Source of the DNA: Chitinophagaceae bacterium
GTDB taxonomy: Bacteria; Bacteroidota; Bacteroidia; Chitinophagales; Chitinophagaceae
NCBI GenBank assembly: GCA_018335935.1
Contig: JAGXRG010000013.1
Location: 1-64,000 of the forward strand
Direction: 5' to 3'
Length of the DNA: 64,000 nt
Part shown: piece by piece, positions 8,401-15,885 of the stretch
How positions within the stretch are numbered: position 1 is the stretch's first letter
Layout: every line of letters begins with the position of its first letter
The notes under the pieces: generated by a model
The model's database searches: none
What the model saw: the letters and a program-made list of their open reading frames with translations, nothing else
What the model was told of the DNA's origin: nothing
Translations under genes and position numbers: made by a program

Positions 8401-10028
8401 TCTATTTCCTTGGTTAAAAAATTGGATGGCACATTCTTTACTTTTTCTAATTTTGAAAGTATTTGAGAATGGGTTTCGTTGCAAGGATATTTTTTTGATT
8501 CGTCTTTAATGGGATCATACACATAATTCCATCTGTAATTGCTAATCTTTAGTTTTAATGGCTTAATTAGATAATTAAATAATGCTTTGTGGTCAACTTC
8601 TTTTCTATCGTTTAACCAATCAAATAAATTTATCCAATCATCTTCTGTTTGTAAAAATTGGCTTGTAACATCTAAGTCTGTTTCCTTTTCATAAATACGC
8701 AAGTTTTGCAGCCATTGCCATAACCTAAATTCTTGAAATAATGGGTGCGATTTTGGAATACATTTTATGGGTTCTTTCTTTTCAATATCATCTACTTTAT
8801 AAGTTCTGCTTTCATATCTGCAATCACTTATCAAGGATTTTTTACTTTTTAAGGGACGTTGATAAAAGATAATATCATTTAAAAATAGATGTACAAAATT
8901 TTTATTGGCAATATTGCTTCTATGGTCTTCGTTAAATTCATATAGTTCCTCTAAACATTGCTGATAAAGGTTAGAATCTTTTAATTCAGCATGATGCAGC
9001 TGTTGAGTTTTTAAAATTTGTTGCAGTTCCTCTTTATAAAATTTGCGTTCAATAACTCTTACTAAACTACCATTTATTTTTTGTTTAGGGTTTTGAAGTA
9101 GTGTGTCGTAAATATATTTACCCACTGTTTTACCACTAGTTCCAATTATATGTTCTGTTTTCTTTTTTACTAAAGTCCAATCATTTTCTTCAGGTGCTCT
9201 AAATGTTCTTTTTTCCTTACCTGCTTTATCTAAAGTAGTTGTTACAACAAATTCTTTTAGTTTCCCTTTCCATTGTATAGGTATTGTACTTGGCTTAATA
9301 AACTCCCAACCATTTTCTAAAACTATTTTATAAAGTGTTTGCTTTTTTGCATTGAGTTCTTTTGTGTCAATAATATCTGCTACTATTAATGGATGAAATT
9401 CTACTTTTTTATCCTCATTTATTTCATCATCATCTTCTCCTCTCAATTGGTAATACCCACGTTTTTGATTAAAGTTTAATAGTATCCAAGCTAGTTCTTC
9501 TTTCTCTATTTTTTGTGTTATCGCTTTGTTGCGTAAGTAATATATTGTCCAGTCATATGGTATTAGTTTACCACCTTCTAGCAATTGTGGTTGGTGTTTT
9601 TTAAAGTCATCCACCATTTCTTCAAAAGCCTTTTTAAACACAAATTCAAAAGCTTTTGTTTCATTGTTTAAACGATAAGCAATCTTCGGTTCTGTTTCTT
9701 TTAAAAACTGCCCAAGTCTTTTTTCAAAATCAATTTCTCTTGCATAATGTTTTGGCAAATAACCCAATATATTCAAAACTCTGTGCAGCCTTTCTCTACG
9801 CAATAAATGTCTTTCTCGTAATCTTCTCACTCCTCTGAAGTTAGTTCTTTTAGCAGTATCACTCTCTGTAATACCGCTATCAAACTTTCCTAAAATATCT
9901 TCGCTCATAGGAATTACTCTAGTGCCTAATTTAATAATTTCGCCAGTATTATTTTCTAAATCTTGTTTTATTAAAGCCCAACCTATTGAGTTTGTACCAA
10001 GATCTAATCCTAAAATAGTTTTGTTCAT
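5457..10028 (-). CDS. cas9: CRISPR-associated endonuclease Cas9, large type II-C form
   Basis: Cas9 is the RNA-guided double-strand DNA nuclease of the system. RuvC-I is at residues 5-18 with Asp9 (LGLDLGTNSIGWA), the Arg-rich bridge helix at about 61-90 (RGVRRLRERHLLRRERLHR), RuvC-II with Glu733 (HIELGRE), HNH with His855 (YEIEHIIPQSRFFDDSFSNK) and RuvC-III with Asp1060 (DHRHHALDALV). About 450 residues of C-terminal wedge and PAM-interacting sequence follow. All catalytic residues are present. At 1523 residues it is longer than compact II-C enzymes (about 1000-1100), but large forms are known in Bacteroidota. With no csn2 or cas4 and with a cas9-cas1-cas2 order, the subtype is II-C. The start overlaps the opposing tracrRNA promoter. 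The PAM cannot be read from the sequence. Confidence 0.98.
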   Translation of the reverse strand: MNKTILGLDLGTNSIGWALIKQDLENNTGEIIKLGTRVIPMSEDILGKFDSGITESDTAKRTNFRGVRRLRERHLLRRERLHRVLNILGYLPKHYAREIDFEKRLGQFLKETEPKIAYRLNNETKAFEFVFKKAFEEMVDDFKKHQPQLLEGGKLIPYDWTIYYLRNKAITQKIEKEELAWILLNFNQKRGYYQLRGEDDDEINEDKKVEFHPLIVADIIDTKELNAKKQTLYKIVLENGWEFIKPSTIPIQWKGKLKEFVVTTTLDKAGKEKRTFRAPEENDWTLVKKKTEHIIGTSGKTVGKYIYDTLLQNPKQKINGSLVRVIERKFYKEELQQILKTQQLHHAELKDSNLYQQCLEELYEFNEDHRSNIANKNFVHLFLNDIIFYQRPLKSKKSLISDCRYESRTYKVDDIEKKEPIKCIPKSHPLFQEFRLWQWLQNLRIYEKETDLDVTSQFLQTEDDWINLFDWLNDRKEVDHKALFNYLIKPLKLKISNYRWNYVYDPIKDESKKYPCNETHSQILSKLEKVKNVPSNFLTKEIEEKLWHIFYSVNDKFEIEKAIKTFAFKHNLDEDFVEQFKKFPPYKNDYGAYSAKAIKKLLPLIRMGKYWSEANIHPQTKERIGKIISGEFDENIKDRVRDKAINLNEINHFKGLPLWLASYIVYDRHSEDGEIKHWKTVQDLENYLKEFKQHSLRNPIVEQVITESLRVVKDIWKHYGKGAENYFDEIHIELGREMKNPADKRKQMTEQITNNENTNLRIKALLAELLNDSNIENVRPYSPSQQEILRIYEDGVLSAAKEVPDDILKISKTAQPSKNDLIRYKLWLEQKYRSPYTGAIIPLNKLFTPAYEIEHIIPQSRFFDDSFSNKVICESEVNKLKSNKLGLEFIKSFGTQKVALDYGKTVEILSIDAYEDLVKNQYTKSRSKMKKLLMEDIPEAFAERQINDTRYISKMVKNLLSNIVRKDDKDNGTTSVNLLSSNGQITSALKQDWGLNDVWNEIVLPRFERLQHLRTEKAIQDGVSFLSYNKDNKIIPDLQPLDLSKGFSKKRIDHRHHALDALVIACATRNHINYLNNQNALDKKKSKDQKQQAREDLRNILCNKTKTDDKGNYKWQFKKPWQTFTQDAKENLFTTVVSFKQNLRVINKTVNKYDHWENNNGKLEKVKAIQNKGDSWAIRKPLHKDTISGLVKLRFKKTVMLGVAIENWEDIVDHELRKVIKGLVNVKYDKKMLQKYFKDRKNIFKDNDISKVEVYYWDKENVASRVKLDESFNESKIKSITDTGIQTILLNHLKKEKYQTSTDEKGKPISPELIAFSPDGIDEMNATIQELNGGRPHQPILKVRTYEPLGNKFKVGHSGNKKDKFVEAAKGTNLFFTIYKDANGKRNYASIPFNEVVESQKLSAAAKQKPQSVPQKNEAGDDLLFHLSPNDLVFVPIIEERENNNLVNFSNLSKEQMNRIYKVVSFTGNRLYAIPFRVAKSIIDKVEFTQLNKLETTIDKVSIKEFCWKLEFDRLGEIKKTIK

Positions 10029-10050
10029 ATTAAATCAATTTATATATTTG
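10020..10050 (+). promoter_or_regulatory. tracrRNA promoter, overlapping the cas9 start codon
   Basis: TTTG at 10020-10023 and TATATTTG at 10043-10050 are separated by 19 nt, a full match to the Bacteroidota promoter. Initiation around 10055 would begin the RNA at the anti-repeat. The -35-like element lies within the first codons of cas9 on the other strand. Confidence 0.75.
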
Positions 10051-10054
10051 GATT

Positions 10055-10137
10055 ATTGAAAGCAAATCACAATAAGGATTATTCCGTTGTGAAAACATTC
10101 AAGTTCGCCTCTCGACTTTAACTGGGAGGCTTTTTTA
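10055..10137 (+). ncRNA. tracrRNA
   Basis: The first 19 nt (10055-10073, ATTGAAAGCAAATCACAAT) are the reverse complement of the first 19 bases of the CRISPR repeat, apart from a G-U pair at the first position. AAGGATTATTCCGTTGTG follows, comparable to the nexus segment of other tracrRNAs, and then a hairpin ending in six T. The predicted length is about 83 nt. It guides RNase III processing and Cas9 binding of crRNAs. It is divergent from cas9, so any cas9 mRNA starting upstream of 10137 would carry its full complement in the 5' leader. Confidence 0.93.
10107..10136 (+). terminator. tracrRNA terminator
   Basis: GCCTCTC at 10107-10113 pairs with GGGAGGC at 10124-10130 (one G-U pair), followed by TTTTTT. 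It is also the 3' hairpin of the tracrRNA. Confidence 0.85.
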
Positions 10138-10140
10138 TTT

Positions 10141-10386
10141 TAAAAATATAATATTTTTTTCAAAAAAATCACTGTAAAAGACTCATTATGCAACTTGTAC
10201 AAACTTGTACCTAAAATATTTTAAATATTTTTTTAACTTCACACCACGAGTTATAAAGTAAGCTTACTAAAAACCACTAGAGCAGCATTCTTGCTGCTCT
10301 TTTTTATGAGGTAATCTGAAAAAGTGTAATAGCGGAAAGACGTAATTTTTAATGCAACAAATACTGATTATATAACTAAATTGATT
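10141..10386. other. Intergenic region upstream of cas9, no gene recognised
   Basis: This AT-rich stretch separates the CRISPR locus from the next gene. It contains a direct repeat CTTGTAC at about 10194-10211 (CTTGTACAAACTTGTAC), which might be an operator, and a strong hairpin with a T tract at 10279-10305. The cas9 promoter should lie here on the minus strand, but no full TTTG/TAnnTTTG match was found. Confidence 0.6.
10279..10305 (+). terminator. Strong hairpin with T tract, owner unknown
   Basis: AGAGCAGCA at 10279-10287 pairs perfectly with TGCTGCTCT at 10292-10300 around a TTCT loop, followed by a T tract. The tract is on the plus strand, where no gene ends just upstream. It could end a short RNA starting near 10150. 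It could also serve weakly for the minus-strand gene at 10387-11625, where a run of T comes a few bases after the stem. Confidence 0.7.
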
Positions 10387-11625
10387 TTAGTTTGATAAAG
10401 AAATGGTTTTCAAGATTTCTCTACTTAGCATAGTGTGGTATAAATTTCTGAACCATTTATGTTCTCCAAGAAATAATATGTCTATATGAACTAATTCGAG
10501 TGTATCTCTAATTTCTGATGTATTGTTCTTGAGTAATAAACAATTGGCGTAAATGATACAGTACTTGCTTATGATTTCTAGTAAATAAACCGAAACTATA
10601 CTTTGAAATTCTTGAATAGGTTTTAACTGAATATTTTCATTAATATAATTGCCGTCTTTATAAATCCAGATTAATCTGTAGTACACAATAATAAAACTAG
10701 CATATTCAACATTTGTTTTAAGATTAAAGTAAAATGTATTGAATTTTTGTTGAGAATGGTTTAAAATAAAATCCCATGCAGCAATTCTTCCTTTTAACTT
10801 TGCATGCATATCAAAGTTGGCTTTATTCAACGCTTTCAATGCTCTTTTGTAGTAAAAACGAGCTTCGTCAACATTTTTTACACTAAATGCTTTCTGGCAA
10901 AACATGAGATCTCTAAAAATATAAAAGTCTGGTAATGGAGTTTCTGTAATAGATGCCAACCAATCTCCATAATACCCATTTAAAGCATGTTCTATAACAA
11001 AATGTTGTAATAAACATTTTTGTAAAATTAAATTATGATGAATGTGTTTTAAAACAAATTGAATTACTTTATAATTTTCTTTTTCTGCCTGAATATGGAA
11101 TTCTTGAAAGCTAATAAAAAGTTTTTCAACTACTTCTGTTTTGGAAACATCAAAATCAATTTGAACTATTTGTTCTAACAAAATATAATCATCAAACTGA
11201 ATGGCTAATTCAACTACAGCTTTTAATTTATATGCACTTTCATGAGTTGAATAGTCTAAGTATTTTAATATTTGTATTAATTTTTCTGAATACGTTTTTC
11301 CATTAGATCTGTATAAAAACAAAATACCATTAAAATAATCTGTGTCAAATGTTTGAATGTAAGATTTAAAGCTTTTATAATGTGTAAAGCCAATTGTACT
11401 TACCAGTTTATCTAAAGTGTATTGAGAGGGCAAATTATTCGATTGTACTATACCAAACAACCTTCTTATTGTATTATAGCTAATGGAAATATTAAATTGA
11501 TCTTTAAGAATTTTACTAAACTCTAAACAAGCATAATGACTGTTTAAAGCAATTTGAAATTTGTCTTCAATTAATTTTAATAGCCACTGTCTCTCACTGG
11601 GAGATATTGAATTTGGAACACTCAT
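10387..11625 (-). CDS. Uncharacterised protein, possible N-terminal DNA-binding domain
   Basis: A 412-residue cytoplasmic protein with no signal peptide or membrane segment. Residues about 10-90 (ISYNTIRRLFGIV, then YTLDKLVSTIGFTHYKSF) resemble a helix-turn-helix-like N-terminal module seen in many Bacteroidota hypothetical proteins. The rest is predicted all-helical and rich in aromatic residues, like a TPR-type or effector domain. No catalytic motif was seen. It stands alone: the cas9/tracrRNA region lies downstream and yifB is divergent. A link with the CRISPR system cannot be claimed from position, because a terminator-like hairpin and 350 nt separate them. The function is unknown and a regulator is only a guess. 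Confidence 0.75.
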   Translation of the reverse strand: MSVPNSISPSERQWLLKLIEDKFQIALNSHYACLEFSKILKDQFNISISYNTIRRLFGIVQSNNLPSQYTLDKLVSTIGFTHYKSFKSYIQTFDTDYFNGILFLYRSNGKTYSEKLIQILKYLDYSTHESAYKLKAVVELAIQFDDYILLEQIVQIDFDVSKTEVVEKLFISFQEFHIQAEKENYKVIQFVLKHIHHNLILQKCLLQHFVIEHALNGYYGDWLASITETPLPDFYIFRDLMFCQKAFSVKNVDEARFYYKRALKALNKANFDMHAKLKGRIAAWDFILNHSQQKFNTFYFNLKTNVEYASFIIVYYRLIWIYKDGNYINENIQLKPIQEFQSIVSVYLLEIISKYCIIYANCLLLKNNTSEIRDTLELVHIDILFLGEHKWFRNLYHTMLSREILKTISLSN

Positions 11626-11728
11626 TTGCAGTTAGTGTTATGCAAGTCAAATATACTATTATTTCTAAAGCATGGCATAAGGATTTTATATTCAACAATT
11701 ACTTATTTTCGAAGAAACACAAAAATTA

Positions 11729-13273
11729 ATGCTAGTTAAAACCTTTGGCAGTGCTGTATATGGTGTAGATGCCATTACAATTACTATTGAAGTTAATGTT
11801 AGTGGCGGCGATCTAAAATATTATATTGTGGGCTTACCAGATAATGCAGTAAAAGAAAGTCTGCAAAGAATTGAAAGTGCTATAAAGACTAATAGGTTTA
11901 CTTGGCCACGAACTAAAATTGTGGTAAACATGGCTCCTGCCGATATTAAAAAAAGTGGTAGTGCATTTGATTTACCCATTGCTATTGGTGTTTTAGGAGC
12001 CAGTGAACAGCTAGAAAATTCTGAAAAATTAAGTGATTATGTAATGATGGGTGAATTGAGTTTAGATGGAACCATTGCACCAATAAAAGGTGCTTTACCT
12101 ATAGCTATTCAAGCAAGAAAGGAAGGCTTCAAAGGATTATTTGTACCAACAGAAAATGCTAGAGAAGCTGGAATGGTAAATAATCTGAAAGTGTTTGCTG
12201 TAAAGCATTTGAATGATGTGGTTAATTATTTTAAAGATGAAAATTCTTTGCAACCTATTGTTGTAAATACAAGAGATGAGTTTTTTAATTCTCAACAAGA
12301 TGCAGAGTTTGATTTTAGTGATGTAAAAGGACAAGAAAATATTAAACGAGCTTTAGAAATTGCTGCAGCTGGTGGTCATAATGCAATTCTCATTGGACCT
12401 CCTGGTGCTGGAAAAACCATGCTAGCAAAGCGTTTGCCTACTATACTTCCTCCATTAAGTTTGCAAGAAGCTTTAGAAACAACAAAAATTCATAGTGTTG
12501 CAGGCAAGCTTCCAGAAAACTCTACATTGGTTTCTAAACGACCTTTTCGATCACCTCATCATACTGTTAGTGATGTTGCTTTGGTAGGTGGTGGTGGTAT
12601 TCCTCAACCTGGTGAAATTTCTTTAGCTCATAATGGGGTGTTGTTTTTAGATGAATTACCTGAATTTAAAAGAACTGTTTTAGAAGTAATGAGGCAACCT
12701 ATGGAAGAAAGAAGGGTAACTATTTCAAGAGCAAAAGTGGCGATTGATTTTCCCTCAAATTTCATGTTAATTGCAAGCATGAATCCTTGCCCTTGTGGTT
12801 TTTTTAATCATCCTGTAAAAGAATGTACATGCCCAGCAGGTAGTGTTCAAAAATATTTGAATAAAATATCTGGTCCTTTACTCGATAGAATTGATTTACA
12901 TGTAGAAGTTACTCCTGTTGATTTTAATGAATTGAGTGAAGTTAAAATTGGAGAATCATCAGCAACAATTAGAGAAAGAGTAATTCAAGCCCGAGATATT
13001 CAAACCCAACGATATAAGGACTTTGAAGGGTTATATGCTAATGCACAAATTAATAGTAAACAACTCAGAGAAATTTGTGTGATTGATAAAATTGGAGAAG
13101 CATTGTTAAAAAAAGCCATGGAAAGATTAAATCTTTCTGCTCGGGCTTATGATAGAATTTTAAAAGTTTCTAGAACTATTGCAGATTTAGCAGCATCTGA
13201 AAACATTAAACCAGAACATTTGGCTGAAGCTATTCAATACAGAAGTTTAGACAGAGAAGGATGGGCTGGATAG
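11729..13273 (+). CDS. comM: YifB/ComM family Mg-chelatase-like AAA+ ATPase
   Basis: The 514-residue protein has the family's three parts: an N-terminal Lon-protease-like ChlI domain (about 1-170), an AAA+ core with Walker A GPPGAGKT at residues 223-230 and a Walker B segment NGVLFLDELPEF, and a C-terminal Mg-chelatase-like domain. A Cys-rich MNPCPCGFF...CTCPAG insertion after residue 350 is typical. In Vibrio and others, ComM is a helicase that drives branch migration during natural transformation; that role is known from the family and not shown here. The length is normal and the gene appears intact. It is transcribed alone, divergent from the gene at 10387-11625. Confidence 0.95.
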   Translation: MLVKTFGSAVYGVDAITITIEVNVSGGDLKYYIVGLPDNAVKESLQRIESAIKTNRFTWPRTKIVVNMAPADIKKSGSAFDLPIAIGVLGASEQLENSEKLSDYVMMGELSLDGTIAPIKGALPIAIQARKEGFKGLFVPTENAREAGMVNNLKVFAVKHLNDVVNYFKDENSLQPIVVNTRDEFFNSQQDAEFDFSDVKGQENIKRALEIAAAGGHNAILIGPPGAGKTMLAKRLPTILPPLSLQEALETTKIHSVAGKLPENSTLVSKRPFRSPHHTVSDVALVGGGGIPQPGEISLAHNGVLFLDELPEFKRTVLEVMRQPMEERRVTISRAKVAIDFPSNFMLIASMNPCPCGFFNHPVKECTCPAGSVQKYLNKISGPLLDRIDLHVEVTPVDFNELSEVKIGESSATIRERVIQARDIQTQRYKDFEGLYANAQINSKQLREICVIDKIGEALLKKAMERLNLSARAYDRILKVSRTIADLAASENIKPEHLAEAIQYRSLDREGWAG

Positions 13274-13373
13274 ATACATTTACGATTTATTGATTTTAGA
13301 TGTACGATTGATTTTGAAGAAACATATTTTCACCACTAACAAGGAGCCATTTACCTCTAGCCATTAAAAAACT

Positions 13374-13381
13374 TACATTTG
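13374..13381 (+). promoter_or_regulatory. Likely -7 promoter box of the lutB-like gene
   Basis: TACATTTG matches TAnnTTTG and lies 15 nt before the ATG, which implies a very short leader. No TTTG was found at the proper upstream distance, so support is partial. Confidence 0.45.
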
Positions 13382-13396
13382 TAGCTTCAATACATT

Positions 13397-14770
13397 ATGA
13401 ATCAAACAGCGTCCACATTTATTGCAAAGAGTACAATCAAATCTGCCGATTTAAATCATCGCCAAAAAATAAATTTTAATATTGGTAAATACAATGCTGT
13501 TGTTCCACAGGGAAAGCAACAGTTTTCAGATGTTTTAGCTGCAAGAGAAATTGCAAAAAATACTAAACATAGGGCCATTGAACATTTAGATGCTTATCTT
13601 GAAGAGTTTGAAAGAAATATTACTAACAGAGGAGCAAAAGTTATTTGGGCAGAAAATAGTAAACAAGCTTTAGATGCTATTGGTAAAATTTGTAAAGAAA
13701 GAAATTGCAAAACTTTAGTGAAGAGCAAGAGTATGGTTACTGAAGAAATTCATTTGAATGCATACTTAGAAAAAAATGGAATTGAAAGTGTTGAAACCGA
13801 TTTGGGCGAATATATACAACAACTAGATGGCGAAGCTCCTTATCATATTGTTACACCAGCCATGCATAAAAGCAAAGAAGATGTAGCTAAACTCTTTGCA
13901 GAAAAATTGGGAGTCCCTGGAGGGATGTCTCCTGAAGAATTAACACAAGTTGCAAGAAAAAATTTAAGAGAGAAATATACTCAGGCAGAAATTGGTGTTA
14001 CAGGTGCCAACTTTATAATTGCAGATATTGGTGCTGTTGCAGTTACTGAAAATGAAGGCAATGGTAGATTAAGTTGTGGCATGCCTAAAACGCATATTGT
14101 AATTGTAGGTATAGAAAAAGTAATTCCCTCTATTGATGATTTGGCTTTGTTTTGGCCTTTACTTTCAACCTTTGGAACTGGACAAAAAATTACTGTTTAC
14201 AACACCATCATATCTGGACCAAAACAAGCTAATGAAGTTGATGGACCAGAAGAAATGTATGTAATTCTTTTAGACAATGGAAGAACGAATTTGTTAGAAA
14301 ATCCAACTACTCGAGAAGCTTTGTATTGTATACGTTGTGGTGCTTGTTTAAATGCCTGTCCTGTTTATAAAAATATTGGTGGCCATAGTTATGGTACAAC
14401 ATATAGCGGTCCTATTGGAAGTGTAATTACACCTTATTTAAGTGGCATGGATGAATTTAAACACTTAAGTAATGCCTCATCATTATGTGGTAATTGTACA
14501 GAAGTTTGTCCTGTAAGAATTAATTTACACGAATTGCTTTTAGATAATAGACATGAAGCTGTAAAAAAAGGAACAAGTACTTTAGTTGAAAGAATTTCTT
14601 GGAAAGCATGGCGTACTGCAAGTTTAAACAGAATGATGATGAATATGGGAACAGGAAATTTTAAGAATAAAGTCGTTAATAATTTATTTAAAGGTTGGAG
14701 CAAACATAGAGCACCACTTGATTTTAGTCAAAAAACATTCAATCAATTGTGGAAGGAAAAGAAGAGTTAG
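13397..14770 (+). CDS. lutB: LutB-like LUD-domain iron-sulfur protein
   Basis: The 457-residue protein has an N-terminal LUD domain (about 60-300) and two ferredoxin-type clusters: Cys311, Cys314, Cys317 and Cys321 (CIRCGACLNACP), then Cys364, Cys367 and Cys371 (LCGNCTEVCP). This is the architecture of LutB/YkgF, the electron-transfer subunit of the LutABC L-lactate oxidation complex. The usual partners LutA (CCG-domain) and LutC are not adjacent, so either they lie elsewhere or this protein has another partner. A predicted -7 box lies just upstream and the gene appears to be a single transcription unit. Confidence 0.9.
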   Translation: MNQTASTFIAKSTIKSADLNHRQKINFNIGKYNAVVPQGKQQFSDVLAAREIAKNTKHRAIEHLDAYLEEFERNITNRGAKVIWAENSKQALDAIGKICKERNCKTLVKSKSMVTEEIHLNAYLEKNGIESVETDLGEYIQQLDGEAPYHIVTPAMHKSKEDVAKLFAEKLGVPGGMSPEELTQVARKNLREKYTQAEIGVTGANFIIADIGAVAVTENEGNGRLSCGMPKTHIVIVGIEKVIPSIDDLALFWPLLSTFGTGQKITVYNTIISGPKQANEVDGPEEMYVILLDNGRTNLLENPTTREALYCIRCGACLNACPVYKNIGGHSYGTTYSGPIGSVITPYLSGMDEFKHLSNASSLCGNCTEVCPVRINLHELLLDNRHEAVKKGTSTLVERISWKAWRTASLNRMMMNMGTGNFKNKVVNNLFKGWSKHRAPLDFSQKTFNQLWKEKKS

Positions 14771-14792
14771 TTTATTGGGAATTAGGAATTAG

Positions 14793-15092
14793 TTAATCTT
14801 TTTTTCCTTTCAATTTTATAAAATAACCAATAATAAGCATTATAGTTCCACCACTTAAACAACCTCCAGCAAAAGTGGTTAAAATATTCATAACATCTTT
14901 CGATCCTGAACCAGGAACTCCAGTTCCTGTCATGCCAAACTGATCAAATAAATAACCTCCCAAGCCTCCACCAATAATTCCAAACAATGAATTAAAAACT
15001 CTGCCCATAGAAACTCTAGGCATTAATTGCCCTGCTAAATTGCCTCCAATTGCACCAGATACTAACACAGTTATTAGTGGTAAAATATCCAT
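14793..15092 (-). CDS. Small glycine-rich membrane protein (paralogue of 15467-15760)
   Basis: A 99-residue protein of about three hydrophobic, glycine-rich segments (SGAIGGNLAGQLM, FGIIGGGLGGYLFD, FAGGCLSGGTIMLIIGYFI) with a lysine-rich end (KLKGKKD). It aligns along its whole length with the protein at 15467-15760: shared SGA(I/V)GGNLAG, GG(Y)L and a final GKKD. The organisation recalls small GlsB/YeaQ-type membrane proteins, but the family was not identified. Both copies face the same way with repeat-rich DNA between them, suggesting tandem duplication. An inner-membrane location is inferred from composition. Confidence 0.8.
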   Translation of the reverse strand: MDILPLITVLVSGAIGGNLAGQLMPRVSMGRVFNSLFGIIGGGLGGYLFDQFGMTGTGVPGSGSKDVMNILTTFAGGCLSGGTIMLIIGYFIKLKGKKD

Positions 15093-15466
15093 AGAATTTT
15101 GTTTAAAATGTTATAAGAGATTCAATGTAAGTATTTTTTTTGTAAGAAGGGTTTATAACTTGTTATTTAGGTATTAGGAATTTTTATTAGGGTATTGAGT
15201 TGTGTTTGTCACTGTGAAGTATGCAGCAGTCTTTTCTTTTAAGAGATTTCTCGTTCGTTCCTCACTCGAAAAGACGAGTGAATATCGTCATTTCGAAGGT
15301 TCTTGCCTGAGAAATCTATTTAGTTATTTTATCGTCACAACTAACATCAAGCATTTTTCTGTTATGAGATTTCTCGTTCGTTCCTCACTCGAAAAGACGA
15401 GTAAGGTAAAATAAAAAAGCTACTTCAAAGTTGAAATAGCTTTTCAGTTTAGTGTTCAATCCAAAC
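15093..15466. repeat. Repeat-rich gap with two 37-nt direct repeats
   Basis: No gene is supported here. A 37-nt sequence starting GAGATTTCTCGTTCGTTCC occurs at 15243-15279 and again at 15366-15402. Each copy ends in ACTCGAAAAGACGAGT, a small hairpin. Between them is CGTCATTTCGAAGG, a relative of the hairpin repeat at 17757-17833. The logic (TTCCTC/TTCGTTCC cores flanked by complementary TCATT...AATGA arms) resembles the repeats in the CRISPR locus, although the sequence differs. Confidence 0.8.
15412..15443 (-). terminator. Terminator of the gene at 15467-15760
   Basis: AAAGCTACTTCAA at 15416-15428 pairs with TTGAAATAGCTTT at 15431-15443 with one mismatch. On the minus strand it is followed by a run of six T, just after the stop codon of the small membrane protein. 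Confidence 0.75.
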
Positions 15467-15760
15467 TTATTCATCTTTTTTGCCCATCATTCCTTTTATG
15501 TATCCTATTACAGTCATCAATACTCCACCACCTACACCACCTCCTGCTACAGTAGTTAAAATATTGCTCATGTCCATGCTTGCACCTTCTGCACCACCCA
15601 TGCCAAGCATACCTAGTAAATAACCACCTACACCACCACCAAGAATACCTGTAATTGAATTTCCAATTGTTCCCATCGATGCTTTAGGCATCAATTTGCC
15701 GGCTAAATTTCCACCAACTGCCCCAGAAGCAAGTTGAATAATTAATGGTAAAATTTCCAT
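15467..15760 (-). CDS. Small glycine-rich membrane protein (paralogue of 14793-15092)
   Basis: A 97-residue protein with three hydrophobic glycine-rich stretches: LASGAVGGNLAGKLM, GILGGGVGGYLLGMLGMGG and VAGGGVGGGVLMTVIGYI. It ends in GMMGKKDE. It matches its neighbour at 14793-15092 throughout and has its own terminator, so the two are probably separate transcription units. The glycine spacing suggests tightly packed helices in the inner membrane. The function is unknown. A 16-nt perfect palindrome lies 79-94 nt upstream of its start and may be a control site. Confidence 0.8.
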   Translation of the reverse strand: MEILPLIIQLASGAVGGNLAGKLMPKASMGTIGNSITGILGGGVGGYLLGMLGMGGAEGASMDMSNILTTVAGGGVGGGVLMTVIGYIKGMMGKKDE

Positions 15761-15838
15761 AATGTTTTGTTTTGGTTGTTAATAATGTTTCAAGGTATGA
15801 TTTAAATTCTATATGTTTTTTGTTTTAATAAAAATTTA

Positions 15839-15854
15839 ATCAACAATTGTTGAT
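15839..15854. promoter_or_regulatory. 16-nt perfect palindrome, possible operator
   Basis: ATCAACAATTGTTGAT is its own reverse complement. It lies between the zinc-ribbon gene and the small membrane protein gene, 79-94 nt before the latter's start. Perfect 16-nt palindromes can be dimeric repressor sites, but no regulator can be named. Confidence 0.35.
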
Positions 15855-15885
15855 AAGCATTTAGAAGAGAAGCCTTTTAAAGGCA

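Noticed and set aside
1-10140. Type II-A or II-B classification of the locus
   Set aside because: There is no csn2 or cas4 gene, and the gene order cas9-cas1-cas2 with repeat promoters fits II-C. The large Cas9 alone does not argue against this.
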